Under the pieces are notes generated by a model. That model saw nothing but the letters and a program-made list of their open reading frames with translations. It had not been told where the DNA came from and searched no databases. A DNA stretch of 64,000 nt from Fontisubflavum oceani (GTDB lineage Bacteria; Pseudomonadota; Alphaproteobacteria; Rhodobacterales; Rhodobacteraceae): the NCBI RefSeq assembly GCF_030407165.1, contig NZ_CP129111.1, forward strand, positions 1,984,001-2,048,000, given 5' to 3'. Shown one piece after another: positions 18,314 to 28,113 of this stretch. The first letter of the stretch is position 1. Every line of letters begins with the position of its first letter. The position numbers and the translations under genes were made by a program.

Positions 18314-19330
18314 TCAGCTGCCGCAGATTTGCTGCAACGCGACCCAGCTTTCATCGGGGAGGAGCGGCGCACGCAGGCGCGCCCGCATCGGATCGCCTTC
18401 GATCAGCGGTAGGGTTGTTTCGCCGGAGAGATCCAAGGCAAAGGCATAAGGGGCCGAGGATATCTCAACCGCAGCAAAACGGGCCAAAAGCGGTTCGGCA
18501 TCCAGCGGCAGCGGCGTCCGCGTCAACAGGGTAACGGCGTGATCATGGAGATAGCTCTGGTCGATCTGGCCTGTCGTGAGCATCCGAAACGCGGCGATTA
18601 GACCCGCCTCTTCAAAGAGGCGCTCGGCGGGGTCCTGCATCGCGCGGCGCTCATCTTCGGCAACAAGGAACCCGGCGAGGACTTCGGGCGTTTCATAGTC
18701 TTCGACCAGCGAGCGGTTTAGGACCATGATATTGCCCGGCAAATGCGCGGACCCCGGTACCGAAGACGGCAGCACGACCAAACGAGGTGGATCGGTGCCA
18801 AGGGTGCTACGCGCCAGCCGCGCCAGGGCCGTGACCCCGGCCGGATCGCCGCAGGGTCGCCCCGCGAGTTCGGCCATTTCGGCTAGGATTTGGCGACCGA
18901 GTTCCGCCCGTTTGGCCTCAGGAAGGACACTCGCGGTCTGCCGGAGAACGGCACCTGGGAGCCAGAAAACCACCACGGCAAGGACCAGAATGCTGAGCCC
19001 GGCACCGAGAATGAGCCGCAAGCGGCCCGGATGCGGCCGTGACCGTTCGATGACACCGCGGACCTTTTCGATCGCGGCGATCATCTCTGGTTCACTGATT
19101 TCGAGGAGTTCGTCGGCCTCCACATCTGGCGCGTAGAGCGCTGGCATTTTCCCTGGATTGAGGCGGTGCACGGCGGGCAGGGACCAATGCGACAGCGCGG
19201 TTTCGCTAAGCGTCGAGATCATCAGCGTGGCATCACCAAGAGACACCAATACCTCGCGGCGCTGGCTGTCTTCGGTCTCGCGCCAGAGGCCGGTGGCCTC
19301 AAGCCGCTGATATTCACTGAGCGCGGTCAT
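18314..19330 (-). CDS. Single-pass membrane protein resembling an inactive M48 peptidase
   Basis: This 338-residue protein has a cytoplasmic N-terminal part, one membrane helix at about 105-127, and a C-terminal domain. Within that domain, SAHLPGNIMVLNRSLVE followed by VLAGFLVAEDERRA (about 194-230) parallels the M48 metallopeptidase pattern LPGG-x-IxVxxGLL...AxVLAHExxH, but AEDER replaces the zinc-binding HExxH. If the resemblance is right the protein is catalytically dead; this is my pattern match only. It is convergent with the SPOR gene (8-base gap) and follows the ABC-F gene on the same strand. Confidence 0.6.
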   Translation of the reverse strand: MTALSEYQRLEATGLWRETEDSQRREVLVSLGDATLMISTLSETALSHWSLPAVHRLNPGKMPALYAPDVEADELLEISEPEMIAAIEKVRGVIERSRPHPGRLRLILGAGLSILVLAVVVFWLPGAVLRQTASVLPEAKRAELGRQILAEMAELAGRPCGDPAGVTALARLARSTLGTDPPRLVVLPSSVPGSAHLPGNIMVLNRSLVEDYETPEVLAGFLVAEDERRAMQDPAERLFEEAGLIAAFRMLTTGQIDQSYLHDHAVTLLTRTPLPLDAEPLLARFAAVEISSAPYAFALDLSGETTLPLIEGDPMRARLRAPLLPDESWVALQQICGS

Positions 19331-19390
19331 GCCTGTGCGTGCTGCCCTTGTTTTGCCGGCAGGATAGCCGAAGGCGAAAACCCGCTCAAC

Positions 19391-20971
19391 TTAAAGCTCG
19401 AGCCGGCGGGTGATGCCGATATTGCGCAGGAAGGTCTCATCATGGCTGACCACCAGAAGCGCCCCGTCATCATAGGCGTTAAGCCCCGCCTCAATCGCCG
19501 CAATCGCGTCGAGATCGAGATGGTTGGTCGGTTCGTCCAAGATCAGGAGCCTGGGCGGGCGTTTGCCGCCAAGCGTACAGGCGAGGCCCGCGCGCAGCAT
19601 TTGGCCGCCACTCAACGTGCCCGCCATTTGCAGCGCGGCATCGGCGCGGAACAGAAACCGCGCAAGCGCGGCGCGGCAGGTATTTTCATCGGCCTCGGGA
19701 TTTAGGGCGCGGAAATTGTCGCGCAGGGTTAGGCTAGGGTCGAGCAGGCGGACATGTTGGTCCAGCATCGCGTGATCCGGCAGGATCGTGACGGTGCCGG
19801 ACGCAGGGGAGAGATTGCCGGTGAGCAGGTTAAGCAGGGTCGATTTGCCGATCCCGTTCGGGCCGGTGATAGCGACGCGTTCGGCGCCGGTCATCTGGAT
19901 CGAAACGTCGCGGATGATGGGGTGCTCCGCATCGCCGCCGCCGGTCAACTCTTGCGCCTTCAGCACAGTTTGACCACTGGCGAGGCCCGTCGGTGCGAGG
20001 TCAAGTTTCAGGGGCGTCAGGCGTTCGACACGCGCGGCAGCCTCCGTCACCGCGCTTTGCGTCTCATCCACCTGTTTCTCAGCCAGCCGCGACATGGCCC
20101 CGCCGGTCGCTTCGCTTCGGGCTTTGGCCTTATCGGCGGCGATTTTGGGCATGTCGCCCCGGGCGCGTTTCGCCCGACCGGTGCGGTCTTTGCGCGCCTT
20201 GCGTTCCAGGGCTGTCTGCCGCTTGCGAGCGATCTCGGTTGCGTGGCGTTCTGCGGTATTGAGATCATGGGCGGCGGCGGCAAGTTCCAAGGATTTCTGC
20301 GCCTGATAGAAGCTGTAATTGCCGCCATAATGGGTCGCGCCCAAGGAGGTCAATTCGGTGATTGAGTCCATGATTTCAAGGAGATCACGGTCATGGCTCA
20401 CGATGAGCGCGCCGCCTTTCCAGCTTTGTAACAGGTCAAACACCGCATCCCGACCTGCGCGATCGAGATTGTTGGTCGGCTCATCGAGCAGGAGAAAGTC
20501 GGGCTCGGCAAAGATCAAGGCGGCGAGGCGGGCACGGGTTTGTTGGCCGCCAGAGAGATGATCAAGCGGCACCTCAGGGGCGGTATCGAGACCGACGCGG
20601 GAGAGAGCCGCCTGTATACGAGCCTCAAGCGTCCAGTCGGCCGCTGCGAGATCCTCGGCGCTGGCCGCGCCCGCTTCGGCGCGAGACAGGATTGCGAGAC
20701 CCTCCCTTACCCCAAACAGATCGACGAGGATTTGGTCCGCTGGCGGCTGCGCCTGCTGCTGGAGCAGGGCGGGGGTGCCGTCGCAAGTGATCTGTCCCGC
20801 TTGCGGGATCAGACTGCGATGGATCAGATGCAAGAGCGTCGTCTTGCCGACGCCATTTCGTCCGACCAGACCGCTCAGGCCGGGGCCGAATTGCAGGGTG
20901 AGATCAGTGAAAAGCGGGTTCTGGTCAGGTGTGGACCAGGAGAGGTTCGAAAGCTGGATCGTGCAAGGCAT
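19391..20971 (-). CDS. ABC-F family ATPase
   Basis: The protein (about 526 residues) has two ABC ATPase domains in tandem and no membrane segments, the ABC-F layout of ribosome-associated factors. Walker A motifs are GRNGVGKTT and GPNGIGKST; signature motifs are LSGGQQTR and LSGGQMLR; Walker B segments FLLLDEPTNNLD and LLILDEPTNHLD are both complete. Between the domains is a charged Lys/Arg/Ala-rich linker, expected to reach toward the peptidyl-transferase centre. The start is the ATG at 20971; the longer frame uses a TTG. It precedes the inactive-peptidase-like gene with a 60-base gap. Subfamily (Uup/EttA/other) is not assigned. Confidence 0.88.
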   Translation of the reverse strand: MPCTIQLSNLSWSTPDQNPLFTDLTLQFGPGLSGLVGRNGVGKTTLLHLIHRSLIPQAGQITCDGTPALLQQQAQPPADQILVDLFGVREGLAILSRAEAGAASAEDLAAADWTLEARIQAALSRVGLDTAPEVPLDHLSGGQQTRARLAALIFAEPDFLLLDEPTNNLDRAGRDAVFDLLQSWKGGALIVSHDRDLLEIMDSITELTSLGATHYGGNYSFYQAQKSLELAAAAHDLNTAERHATEIARKRQTALERKARKDRTGRAKRARGDMPKIAADKAKARSEATGGAMSRLAEKQVDETQSAVTEAAARVERLTPLKLDLAPTGLASGQTVLKAQELTGGGDAEHPIIRDVSIQMTGAERVAITGPNGIGKSTLLNLLTGNLSPASGTVTILPDHAMLDQHVRLLDPSLTLRDNFRALNPEADENTCRAALARFLFRADAALQMAGTLSGGQMLRAGLACTLGGKRPPRLLILDEPTNHLDLDAIAAIEAGLNAYDDGALLVVSHDETFLRNIGITRRLEL

Positions 20972-21092
20972 GAGCGGTAATTTCCACAAGGACAGGGGCG
21001 CGCGAGGCGGGTGTCGGGTGGAAATTGGTCATGTCGGGAAACTCCAGTTGCTCTGTTGTTGAGATAGGCACGCGCCAGTCGGCGATCAAGGT

Positions 21093-22723
21093 TCAGAGGC
21101 TCTTGGCCTGCTGCCTGAGTTCGAATTTCTGAATCTTGCCGGTGGAGGTTTTCGGCAGTTCGGTGAAGATCACATGTTTCGGCGTTTTGAACCCGGCGAG
21201 GCGTTGGCGGGTGAAGGCAATCAGCTCCGCCTCCGTCGCCGTCGCGCCATCTTTCAATTCGACAAAGGCGCAGGGCACCTCGCCCCATTTCTCATCCGGC
21301 TTGGCGACGATGGCGCAGAGCGAAACCGACGGGTGATGCATCAGCGCGCCCTCGACCTCCACCGAGCTGACGTTTTCGCCGCCGGAGATGATGATGTCCT
21401 TCGCGCGGTCGGCAATTTGCACATAGGAATCAGTGTGTTGGACGGCGATGTCCCCAGTGTGGAAATAGCCCCCTTGGAAGGCCTCCGCCGTTGCGCGTGG
21501 GTTCTTGTAATAGCCTTTCATGACCGCATTGCCGCGCATCATAATCTCCCCCAGGGCCGCGCCATCCATCGGAATCTGCGCCATGGTCTCAGGCGCCATC
21601 ACCGTCACATGGTCCATATTTGGGAAGGCCACACCTTGGCGCGCCTTAATCCCGGCGCGCTCTTCAGGTGGCAGGTCATCCCAGAGCCCATCTTGCCAAG
21701 TGCATTCAGTGGCCGGGCCATAGACCTCGGTCAGGCCGTAAACCTGGGTTACGTGGAAGCCCATGGTTTCAATGGCGGCGAGCGTTGCGGCGGCGGGCGG
21801 TGCACCGGCGGTGAAGACCTCGACCGTATGGTCAAAGGCCCGGCGCTCGTCGTCTTTGGCGTTGACGATCATGTTCAGGACAATCGGTGCGCCGCCAAAA
21901 TGGGTCACGCCCTCATCGGCAATGGCGTTATAGATGTTTTCCGCAGTGATCTCGCGGCAGCAAACGGTCGTGCCGCCAAGCGCGGGCATGCCCCAGACAT
22001 GGCACCAATTGTTGCAATGGAAGAGCGGGACGATGGTCAGATAGCGCGGGTAAAGCGTCATCCGCCAAGAGATCGGCGTGCCCATGGTGATCAGATAAGC
22101 GCCACGATGGTGATAGACCACGCCTTTGGGCCGACCCGTGGTGCCAGAGGTATAGTTGAGCGCAATCGACTCCCATTCATCCTCGGGCATGATCCAGGGC
22201 GCATCCGGGTCGCCCTCGGCCAAGAGCGCGTCATAGGTCAGATGGCGGCCAGAGGCGTGATACCCCGCTTGCTCATCCGGCACTTCAACGATCAGCGGCG
22301 GTTCACCCTCCATCGCGCCGATGGCTGCCTCCAGCACGGTCAGGAACTGGGTGTCGGCCAGCACGATTTTCGCCTCGCCATGGTCGAGGATATAGCTGAT
22401 CGTGCCGGGGTCGAGACGGATGTTGATGCTGTTGAGCACGGCACCGGCTGCGGGCACGCCAAAATGCGCTCCACATGGGCCGGGATATTGGGCAAGAGGG
22501 CCGCCACCACATCGCCCGGCGCGACGCCGCGTTTTGCCAACGCCGAGGCGAGGCGCGAGACGCGGGCGTGGTATTCAACATAAGTGGTTCGGAAGCTGCC
22601 ATAGATCAGCGCGTCGCGCGTCGGAAAGACGGTCGCCGCGCGGGCGAGATGGGAGAGGGGCGTCAGCGGCACGTAATTCGCCGGACGCTTCTCAAGGCCC
22701 GTTTCGTCTTTCATCCAGCCCAT
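21093..22723 (-). pseudogene. AMP-dependent acyl-CoA synthetase, split by one frameshift
   Basis: Two reverse frames (22723-22340 and 22457-21093) together encode an acyl-CoA ligase. The first ends sensibly at NIPAHVE; the second should continue AHFGVPAAGAVLN. The DNA lacks one G at about 22470 (GAGCGC where GAGGCGC is expected). Restored length is about 543 residues. Motifs are NYTSGTTGRPKGV, QVYGLTEVYGP, FHTGDIAV, DRAKDIIISGGENVSS and KTSTGKIQKF. It activates a carboxylic acid, probably a fatty acid, with ATP and CoA. Substrate is not deducible. It lies head-to-head with a sulfotransferase gene. The break looks like an indel error because everything else is intact. Confidence 0.82.
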
Positions 22724-22823
22724 GCCAGCCCCCGTTTCGACACTCGTTCACGCGAGTATGCGGCGGGGCAGGGGGCTTGAAAAGGGGCTGATCCATGATC
22801 GGGAAGGAGATAGGCTGCGGCTT

Positions 22824-23471
22824 ATGATCATCTCACCTGGGCGGCGCTATATCTTCGTGCATATCCCGAAAACCGGCGGGACCTCGATGGCCTTGGCGCT
22901 GGAGGCGCGGGCCAAAGCCGATGACATCCTGATTGGCGATACGCCAAAGGCGCAGCGTCGCAAGCGGCGGCTCAAAGATGTGCGTACAGCGGGGCGGCTT
23001 TGGAAACACTCGACCTTGGCCGATGTGGAGGGGCTGATCACCGAAAAGGAGATGGCCGAGTTCTTTGTTTTCACTCTGGTGCGGAACCCCTGGGATCGGA
23101 TCGTTAGCCTCTATCATTGGCTACAGACCCAAAACTTCGATCACCCGATGGTGCCCCTCGCGCACGGTTTGGACTTCGAACGCTTCGTGACCCATGCCGA
23201 AGTGGCGCAGAGGGTCCGCGCGCAGCCATACCGGGCGTTTACACGCGGCCCGTCCGGGGTGGATCATGCGGATGCTTATTTGCGTCTGGAACATCTGGAA
23301 GAGGATTTGGCACCGCTTGAGGCGCATCTGGGTTTCCGGCTCCAAATACCAGTTGAGAATGCCTCCGATCGTCGGGCGAATTATCGGAGCTATTATAGCG
23401 ACAGGGCGCAAGAGGCCGTGGCACAGGCTTGCGCCGAGGATATCGCGCGGTTCGGGTATGCGTTTGGGTGA
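22824..23471 (+). CDS. Sulfotransferase family protein
   Basis: The 215-residue protein has the 5'-phosphosulfate loop HIPKTGGTS at residues 13-21 and the 3'-phosphate motif VRNPWDRIVSLYHW around 83-96, the PAPS-binding signature of the membrane-type (family 2) sulfotransferases, though no membrane helix is seen here. It would transfer sulfate from PAPS to an unknown acceptor, possibly a polysaccharide. I choose ATG 22824, which begins MIISPGRRYIFVHIPK; the frame is open to 22722 but that part overlaps the divergent acyl-CoA synthetase start. Confidence 0.82.
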   Translation: MIISPGRRYIFVHIPKTGGTSMALALEARAKADDILIGDTPKAQRRKRRLKDVRTAGRLWKHSTLADVEGLITEKEMAEFFVFTLVRNPWDRIVSLYHWLQTQNFDHPMVPLAHGLDFERFVTHAEVAQRVRAQPYRAFTRGPSGVDHADAYLRLEHLEEDLAPLEAHLGFRLQIPVENASDRRANYRSYYSDRAQEAVAQACAEDIARFGYAFG

Positions 23472-23537
23472 ATGTGTGGCCGTTTTGAGCCCAACTTGCT
23501 CATTAGTCAGAGTGCAGCGAACGACCGCTTGTCCATA

Positions 23538-23557
23538 ACTTAGGGGTATTCCTTAGT
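23538..23557. promoter_or_regulatory. Candidate ArsR operator, upstream copy
   Basis: ACTTAGGGGTATTCCTTAGT is a near-palindrome built of ACTTAG and CTTAGT arms eight bases apart. It shares ACTTAGGG-TAT with the copy at 23585. It lies 38 bases before the arsR-type gene's ATG. Operator function is inferred from the symmetry, duplication and position. Confidence 0.45.
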
Positions 23558-23584
23558 GTCTTGATCAAGCACATCGTTTCTGTT

Positions 23585-23604
23585 ACTTAGGGATATGTCT
23601 AAGT
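23585..23604. promoter_or_regulatory. Candidate ArsR operator overlapping the start codon
   Basis: ACTTAGGGATATGTCTAAGT has perfect 6-bp arms (ACTTAG/CTAAGT) around eight bases and spans the ATG of the regulator gene at 23595. Together with the site 47 bases upstream it suggests autorepression by the encoded ArsR-type protein. Confidence 0.48.
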
Positions 23605-23936
23605 ATGATCCGAACCTTGATCTCTGCTTTTCAGCGCTCGGTGATCCAACGCGGCGTATGATCCTTCAGCGCCTAGTACGGGGCGAGGCGACTGTGAGCG
23701 AACTTGCGGAACCCCATGACATGGCGCTGCCGTCATTCATGGAGCATCTGAAGAAGCTCGAAGCCGCCAAACTCGTCACGTCTAAGAAGGAGGGGCGGAC
23801 GCGAATTTACGAATTGGCCCCCGATGCCTTCACACCCGCGAAAGACTGGTTAAGCGAGCAGAGCGCGATCTGGGAAGGACGGCTCGACCGTTTTGACGAT
23901 TACATTAAGAACCTGATGCAGGAGAGAACAAAATGA
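23595..23936 (+). CDS. ArsR-family winged-helix regulator
   Basis: The 113-residue protein begins with CFSALGDPTRRMILQRLVRGEATVSELA, the N-terminal winged-helix hallmark of ArsR regulators; the recognition region is HDMALPSFMEHLKKLEAAKLV. It has no obvious metal-binding cysteine pair, as in the subgroup paired with SRPBCC proteins. The stop overlaps the next start by four bases (ATGA), so the pair is co-translated. Two ACTTAGG-type palindromes in front, one covering the start codon, suggest autoregulation. Confidence 0.9.
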   Translation: MSKYDPNLDLCFSALGDPTRRMILQRLVRGEATVSELAEPHDMALPSFMEHLKKLEAAKLVTSKKEGRTRIYELAPDAFTPAKDWLSEQSAIWEGRLDRFDDYIKNLMQERTK

Positions 23937-24400
23937 ACCTTGACCCGGAGACCGACCTGACCTTCACCCGTACGATCAAGGCACCCCGCGCGCTGCTGTG
24001 GGAATGCTGGACGACGCCGCAGCACATCAAGCAATTCTTCGTCCCCAAGCCTTACGGGATTGACGCTTGCGAAATCGACCTGCGGGTAGGTGGCAAGTTC
24101 AACACGACGATGAACGTCGAGGGCAACCTCATGGAAAACGAAGGCGTGTATCTGGAAGTTGTCGAAGGCGAACGATTGGTTTTTACCGACACCTACAGCG
24201 AAGGATGGAAGCCTGCCGCCGATCCCTTCATGACAGCCATCATCGAGTTCGCAGACGCTGGAGACGGCGAAACGACCTACACAGCAACTGCACGACATCG
24301 CTCGCCGGAGGCCCGTCAAAGCCATGAAGATATGGGGTTCTATGATGGTTGGGGTACGGTCGCCAGTCAGCTTGAGGAATACGCGCAATCACTCAAATAG
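23933..24400 (+). CDS. SRPBCC / AHSA1-type START-like protein
   Basis: The 155-residue protein belongs to the Activator of Hsp90 ATPase homologue (AHSA1) branch of the SRPBCC fold: DLTFTRTIKAPRALLWECWT at the start, a beta-rich middle with VVEGERLVFTDTYSEGW, and a long C-terminal helix ending WGTVASQLEEYAQSLK. These proteins hold a hydrophobic ligand in a cavity; the ligand is unknown. Such genes are very often paired with an ArsR regulator exactly as here, with an ATGA overlap. Its function in bacteria is not established. Confidence 0.88.
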   Translation: MNLDPETDLTFTRTIKAPRALLWECWTTPQHIKQFFVPKPYGIDACEIDLRVGGKFNTTMNVEGNLMENEGVYLEVVEGERLVFTDTYSEGWKPAADPFMTAIIEFADAGDGETTYTATARHRSPEARQSHEDMGFYDGWGTVASQLEEYAQSLK

Positions 24401-24483
24401 ACTTAGAGCGGACATTGCGCCGAAGTCGGCTTTGTCCCGCAAGGCGGACGAGCGGGCGCCCTGGTGGAGCGCCCGCCGGTCGG

Positions 24484-26684
24484 TCAAGCCGCTGACTTTG
24501 CTTCCGGGCCGAACCGGCCATAGAAGCTCTGCCCCTTGTCCGCCATCTCGCGCAGAAGCGCCGGGGTGGTGAACCGGTCGCCATAAGCCTCCGTCAACTG
24601 GTCGCAACGGTCGGCGGCATAGGGGGCGCCGAGGATGTCGAGCCAGGAGAACGGGCCGCCGGACCAGGGCGCGAAACCCCACCCCAGGATCGCGCCGACA
24701 TCGCCTTCACGGATGTCTTCGAGGACGCCTTCCTCCAAGGCACGCACGGCTTCCAGAACCTGGGCAAAGAGCAAGCGGTGCTGAACTTCGACCAGTTCAG
24801 GCTGCGTCTCGGCGACCGGGAATTTCTCGCCGAGACCCTCCCAAAGGCCGAGACGTTTGCCTTTGTCATCATAGGCGTAGAAGCCGGAATTGGACTTGCG
24901 GCCCAAGCGCCCTTCGTTGGCCATCCAGAAGATCACCGCGTCAGACGCATCGTCATAGGCGTCACCCATCGCGGCCTTGGTCGCCTTGGCGATTTTCACG
25001 CCAAGATCGATCGAGGTCTCATCGGTGAGTTGCAGCGGCCCGAGCGGCATGCCGACCAGTTTCGCGGCATTCTCGATCAAAGCTGGTGCGACACCCTCTT
25101 TGACCATGCGGATGCCTTCGTTGATGTAAGGGATGATGCAGCGATTGGCGTAGAAGAACCGCGCGTCATTCACCACGATCGGTGTCTTGCAATCTGGCGC
25201 ACGAAATCGAGCGCCTTGGCCACGGCCACATCACCAGTCTCCTTACCCTTGATGATCTCCACCAGCATCATCTTGTCGACGGGCGAGAAGAAATGGATAC
25301 CGATGAATTGCTCGGGCCGGGCGGAGGCTTTGGCCAGTTCGGTAATCGGCAAGGTCGAGGTGTTGGTGGCGAAGATCGCGGTTTCGGGGATAACGGCCTC
25401 GGTTTTCTTTGTTACCTCGGCTTTGACGCCCATATCCTCGAACACCGCCTCCACGATCAGGTCGCAACCATCGAGCAGCGCGTAATCGGTAGTGGGCGTG
25501 ATGCGGCCCAACACCTGATCTTTCTTCTCTTGAGTGACCTTCTTATGGGCCATACCTTTGTCGAGGATGCTTTCGGAGTACGATTTGCCCTTCTCGGCAG
25601 CCTCTTGCGCATTGTCGATCAGCACGACCTCGATCCCCGCATTGGCCGAGACATAGGCAATGCCCGCGCCCATCATACCGGCGCCGAGGATGCCGACTTT
25701 CTTGACACGTTGGTCTTCGACTGCCGGGCGGTTCGCGCCTTTCTCCAACGCTTCTTTGTTGATGAAGAGGCTGCGGATCATTGCGGAGGAAGAGGGGTTC
25801 ATCAAGACAGAGGTGAACCAGCGTGCCTCGATCTGAAGCGCAGTGTCAAAGGGCACCAGAGCGCCTTCATAGACCGCCGAAAGGAGCGCCTTCGCTGCCG
25901 GATAAACGCCTTTGGTCTTGCCGTTGATCATCGCCGAGGCGCCAACAAAGGTCATGAAGCCTGCCGGGTGGTAGGGCGCGCCGCCGGGCATTTTCCAGCC
26001 CTTCTGATCCCAGGGTTTGACGATATCCGCATCGCCCGCCGAAAGCACCCATTCCTTTGCTTTTTCAAGCAGTTGATCGGCAGGCACGACCTCATCGATC
26101 AGTTGCGCCGATTTCGCTTTGGCCGGGTCGAGGGTCCGACCTTCCAGGAGGACCGGTGCGGCCGCCATGGCCCCGACCATCCGCGAATAGCGGGTGGTGC
26201 CGCCGCCGCCGGGGAAGATGCCGACCAGGATTTCCGGCAGGCCGATTTTGGCCTTCGGATTGTCGGCCATGAAACGGCGATGACAGGCTAGCGCGATTTC
26301 TGTGCCGATCCCCATGCAGGTGCCCGTGATGGCGCAGGCGACCGGTTTGCCGCCCTTGTTGGTCTTCGGGTCCATCCCGGCGCGCTCGAGACGGCGCAGG
26401 ATGCGATGGCCGTTCATCGTGAAGTCGAACAGGCCTTTGGCGGGGGCGTCGCCGGATTCCTCTCGGATCTTGGCGAGCGTGTTCAGATCCATGCCGCCCG
26501 CAAAGGTTTCCTTGCCGGAGGTGATGACCACGCCTTTCACCGCATCATCGGCAAGCGCCTGATCAATCAGGCCCTCGACAGCTTCAAATGCCTCACGGGT
26601 GAGGACGTTCATGGATTTCTCCTTCACGTCCCAGGTGATGACGGCGACGCCGTCGGGGCCGGTCTCCATCGTGAAATCGGTCAT
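24484..26684 (-). pseudogene. fadJ: Fatty acid oxidation multifunctional enzyme, split by one frameshift
   Basis: The product joins enoyl-CoA hydratase (N-terminal, VAVITWDVKEKSMNVL through GIGTEIALACHRR and GIFPGGGGT) and 3-hydroxyacyl-CoA dehydrogenase (VGILGAGMMGAGIAYVSANAG, then FATNTSTLPI and GIHFFSPVDKM). Frames 26684-25170 and 25176-24484 meet where ATTGCAAGACACC stands for the expected ATTGGCAAGACACC (I-G-K-T-P); one G is missing near 25190. Restored length is about 733 residues, normal for FadJ/FadB alpha subunits. The start ATGA overlaps the stop of the NTF2-like gene upstream, and fadA lies upstream in the same transcription unit. A real knock-out would disable this beta-oxidation operon, so an indel error is likelier. 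Confidence 0.88.
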
Positions 26685-27658
26685 TTCTTCATCCTTTCCT
26701 GAATTTCGCGCATTGTCGGAAGGGCGCCAGAGGGCTGAAACTCAGGCCCCGGAAAACCCTTATTCGACAAGGAATTGGTGACTTCACTGCATTTCCAGCG
26801 GCCGTCGGCCAGACAGAGGATCATGCGGCTCTTAACGGGGCCAAAGACGGGATCACCGTCTTTGGTCATCGTGGTTTGGTGGTAGCCATAGATGCGATCG
26901 CCCGAGATGAACTCGGCATAATCGGCGCGTCGTGTCAGGCGGTCGGCGCCGTAGCAGAGCATTTTTTTGCAGAGCAGATCGAAGAACGGTCGAACATCCT
27001 CGGGTGTGTTCACCAGATGATCGACCGAGTCGTAGTGCACATTATGCGGTATCGTGAAATAGCTGCACCAGCGGTCGAAATCCTGATCGTGGACCGTCTC
27101 ACTGAGAGCATCTAGGAACGCTTGGTAGACTGGTTCGGCCCGGGCCTGCGTAGCACGTATGTCAGACATCGGCTCAGCCCATTTGTCCTGAAACGCGCCG
27201 GGAGCAGAGCGGACAACATCCACCGGGAATCTCCGGTTGCTCAGTTCATGTTCGGCCTCAGCGAGATACCAGGCATTATCTTCCAGACGCAGGATCATCC
27301 GGCTGCCATAGGGCGGCACGACCGCAATTGCGTCCCGCAGCATATATGTTGTATGCCACCCCTCAATCACCAAGTGATTGATATAGCGTGCTTTATTTAC
27401 CAGGCGGATGTAATGGGTGACCTGTTGGTTCTTTAGGTTTTGGGTCACGGTGATCATGTCGCCGATCAAGTCTTCGCGGGTTTCGAACACGGTTTCATCC
27501 GCGGTTGTACGCATCACGAATGGCAAAGCGACCTGATCGACGAAACGCTCGGTTTCGCCGTCTAGGAGCAGCGCCGAGGTTTCATCGAGCCACACTTGGT
27601 AGATTTTCGACGGGTCCTGCATCTGCCCGCTGCGTGGAGGTGTCGTCGGCGTGGTCAT
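26681..27658 (-). CDS. Protein with two tandem NTF2-like domains
   Basis: The 325-residue protein seems to be an internal duplication. The first half ends in SRMILRLEDNAWYLAEAEH-LSNRRFP and the second in SRMILCLADGRWKCSEVTN-LSNKGFP, the same pattern of a final beta hairpin. Each half (about 15-150 and 170-310) fits a SnoaL/NTF2-like alpha-beta cone: long first helix, then SYFTIPHNVHY-type strand. There is no signal peptide. It overlaps the NTF2-like gene upstream (27655) and fadJ downstream by four bases each. NTF2-like domains can be enzymes or ligand-binding; a role in fatty acid breakdown is inferred from the operon only. Confidence 0.68.
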   Translation of the reverse strand: MTTPTTPPRSGQMQDPSKIYQVWLDETSALLLDGETERFVDQVALPFVMRTTADETVFETREDLIGDMITVTQNLKNQQVTHYIRLVNKARYINHLVIEGWHTTYMLRDAIAVVPPYGSRMILRLEDNAWYLAEAEHELSNRRFPVDVVRSAPGAFQDKWAEPMSDIRATQARAEPVYQAFLDALSETVHDQDFDRWCSYFTIPHNVHYDSVDHLVNTPEDVRPFFDLLCKKMLCYGADRLTRRADYAEFISGDRIYGYHQTTMTKDGDPVFGPVKSRMILCLADGRWKCSEVTNSLSNKGFPGPEFQPSGALPTMREIQERMKK

Positions 27659-28086
27659 GAGACGTCACCCCGCGGTAGGATATCTGGCCAGGAGACATAA
27701 GCCGTGAAATGCCGGGTTTTGGTGGAGCCCCAGATGCCACCGCGCCGTTCAAGTGCGGTCTCATTGGAGAATCTGGGCACGACCAGTTTGCCACGGGACG
27801 TCAAGAAGCTGTCATGCGTCCCGTGCAGATGGGTGGCATCGTCAAACTGAGCCTCCCGCCCGATGCGGACATACGCATCGACATCCTGACTGGCCAGCGC
27901 GTTGGCAAAGCCGAAGAAATGATGGCGGATCGTTTCATCATCTTCCATGTGGAAGGTCTGCGTCTCTGTGATCAACAGATGCGGCAGGAAGATACGGGCG
28001 AGGAAGGTGTCCGCATCGCGCGCCAGGAGTGCCTCGCCCGTGAGGTCGAGATACTCCTGATAGATATCGAGCGCGGATGCGGGCAT
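27655..28086 (-). CDS. Single NTF2-like domain protein
   Basis: This 143-residue protein resembles one half of the neighbour it overlaps: an N-terminal helix (ALDIYQEYLDLTGEALLARDADTFL), LPHLLITETQTFHMEDDETI, a helix with FANALASQDVDAYVRI, then beta strands to FTAYVSWPDILP. I read it as a third copy of the same NTF2-like fold. It lies 27 bases after the fadA stop and overlaps the next gene by four bases, so fadA, both NTF2-like genes and fadJ form one unit. Its function is unknown. Confidence 0.62.
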   Translation of the reverse strand: MPASALDIYQEYLDLTGEALLARDADTFLARIFLPHLLITETQTFHMEDDETIRHHFFGFANALASQDVDAYVRIGREAQFDDATHLHGTHDSFLTSRGKLVVPRFSNETALERRGGIWGSTKTRHFTAYVSWPDILPRGDVS

Positions 28087-28113
28087 CGGTTGGGGTTTCC
28101 CTCGCCAGCCGGG

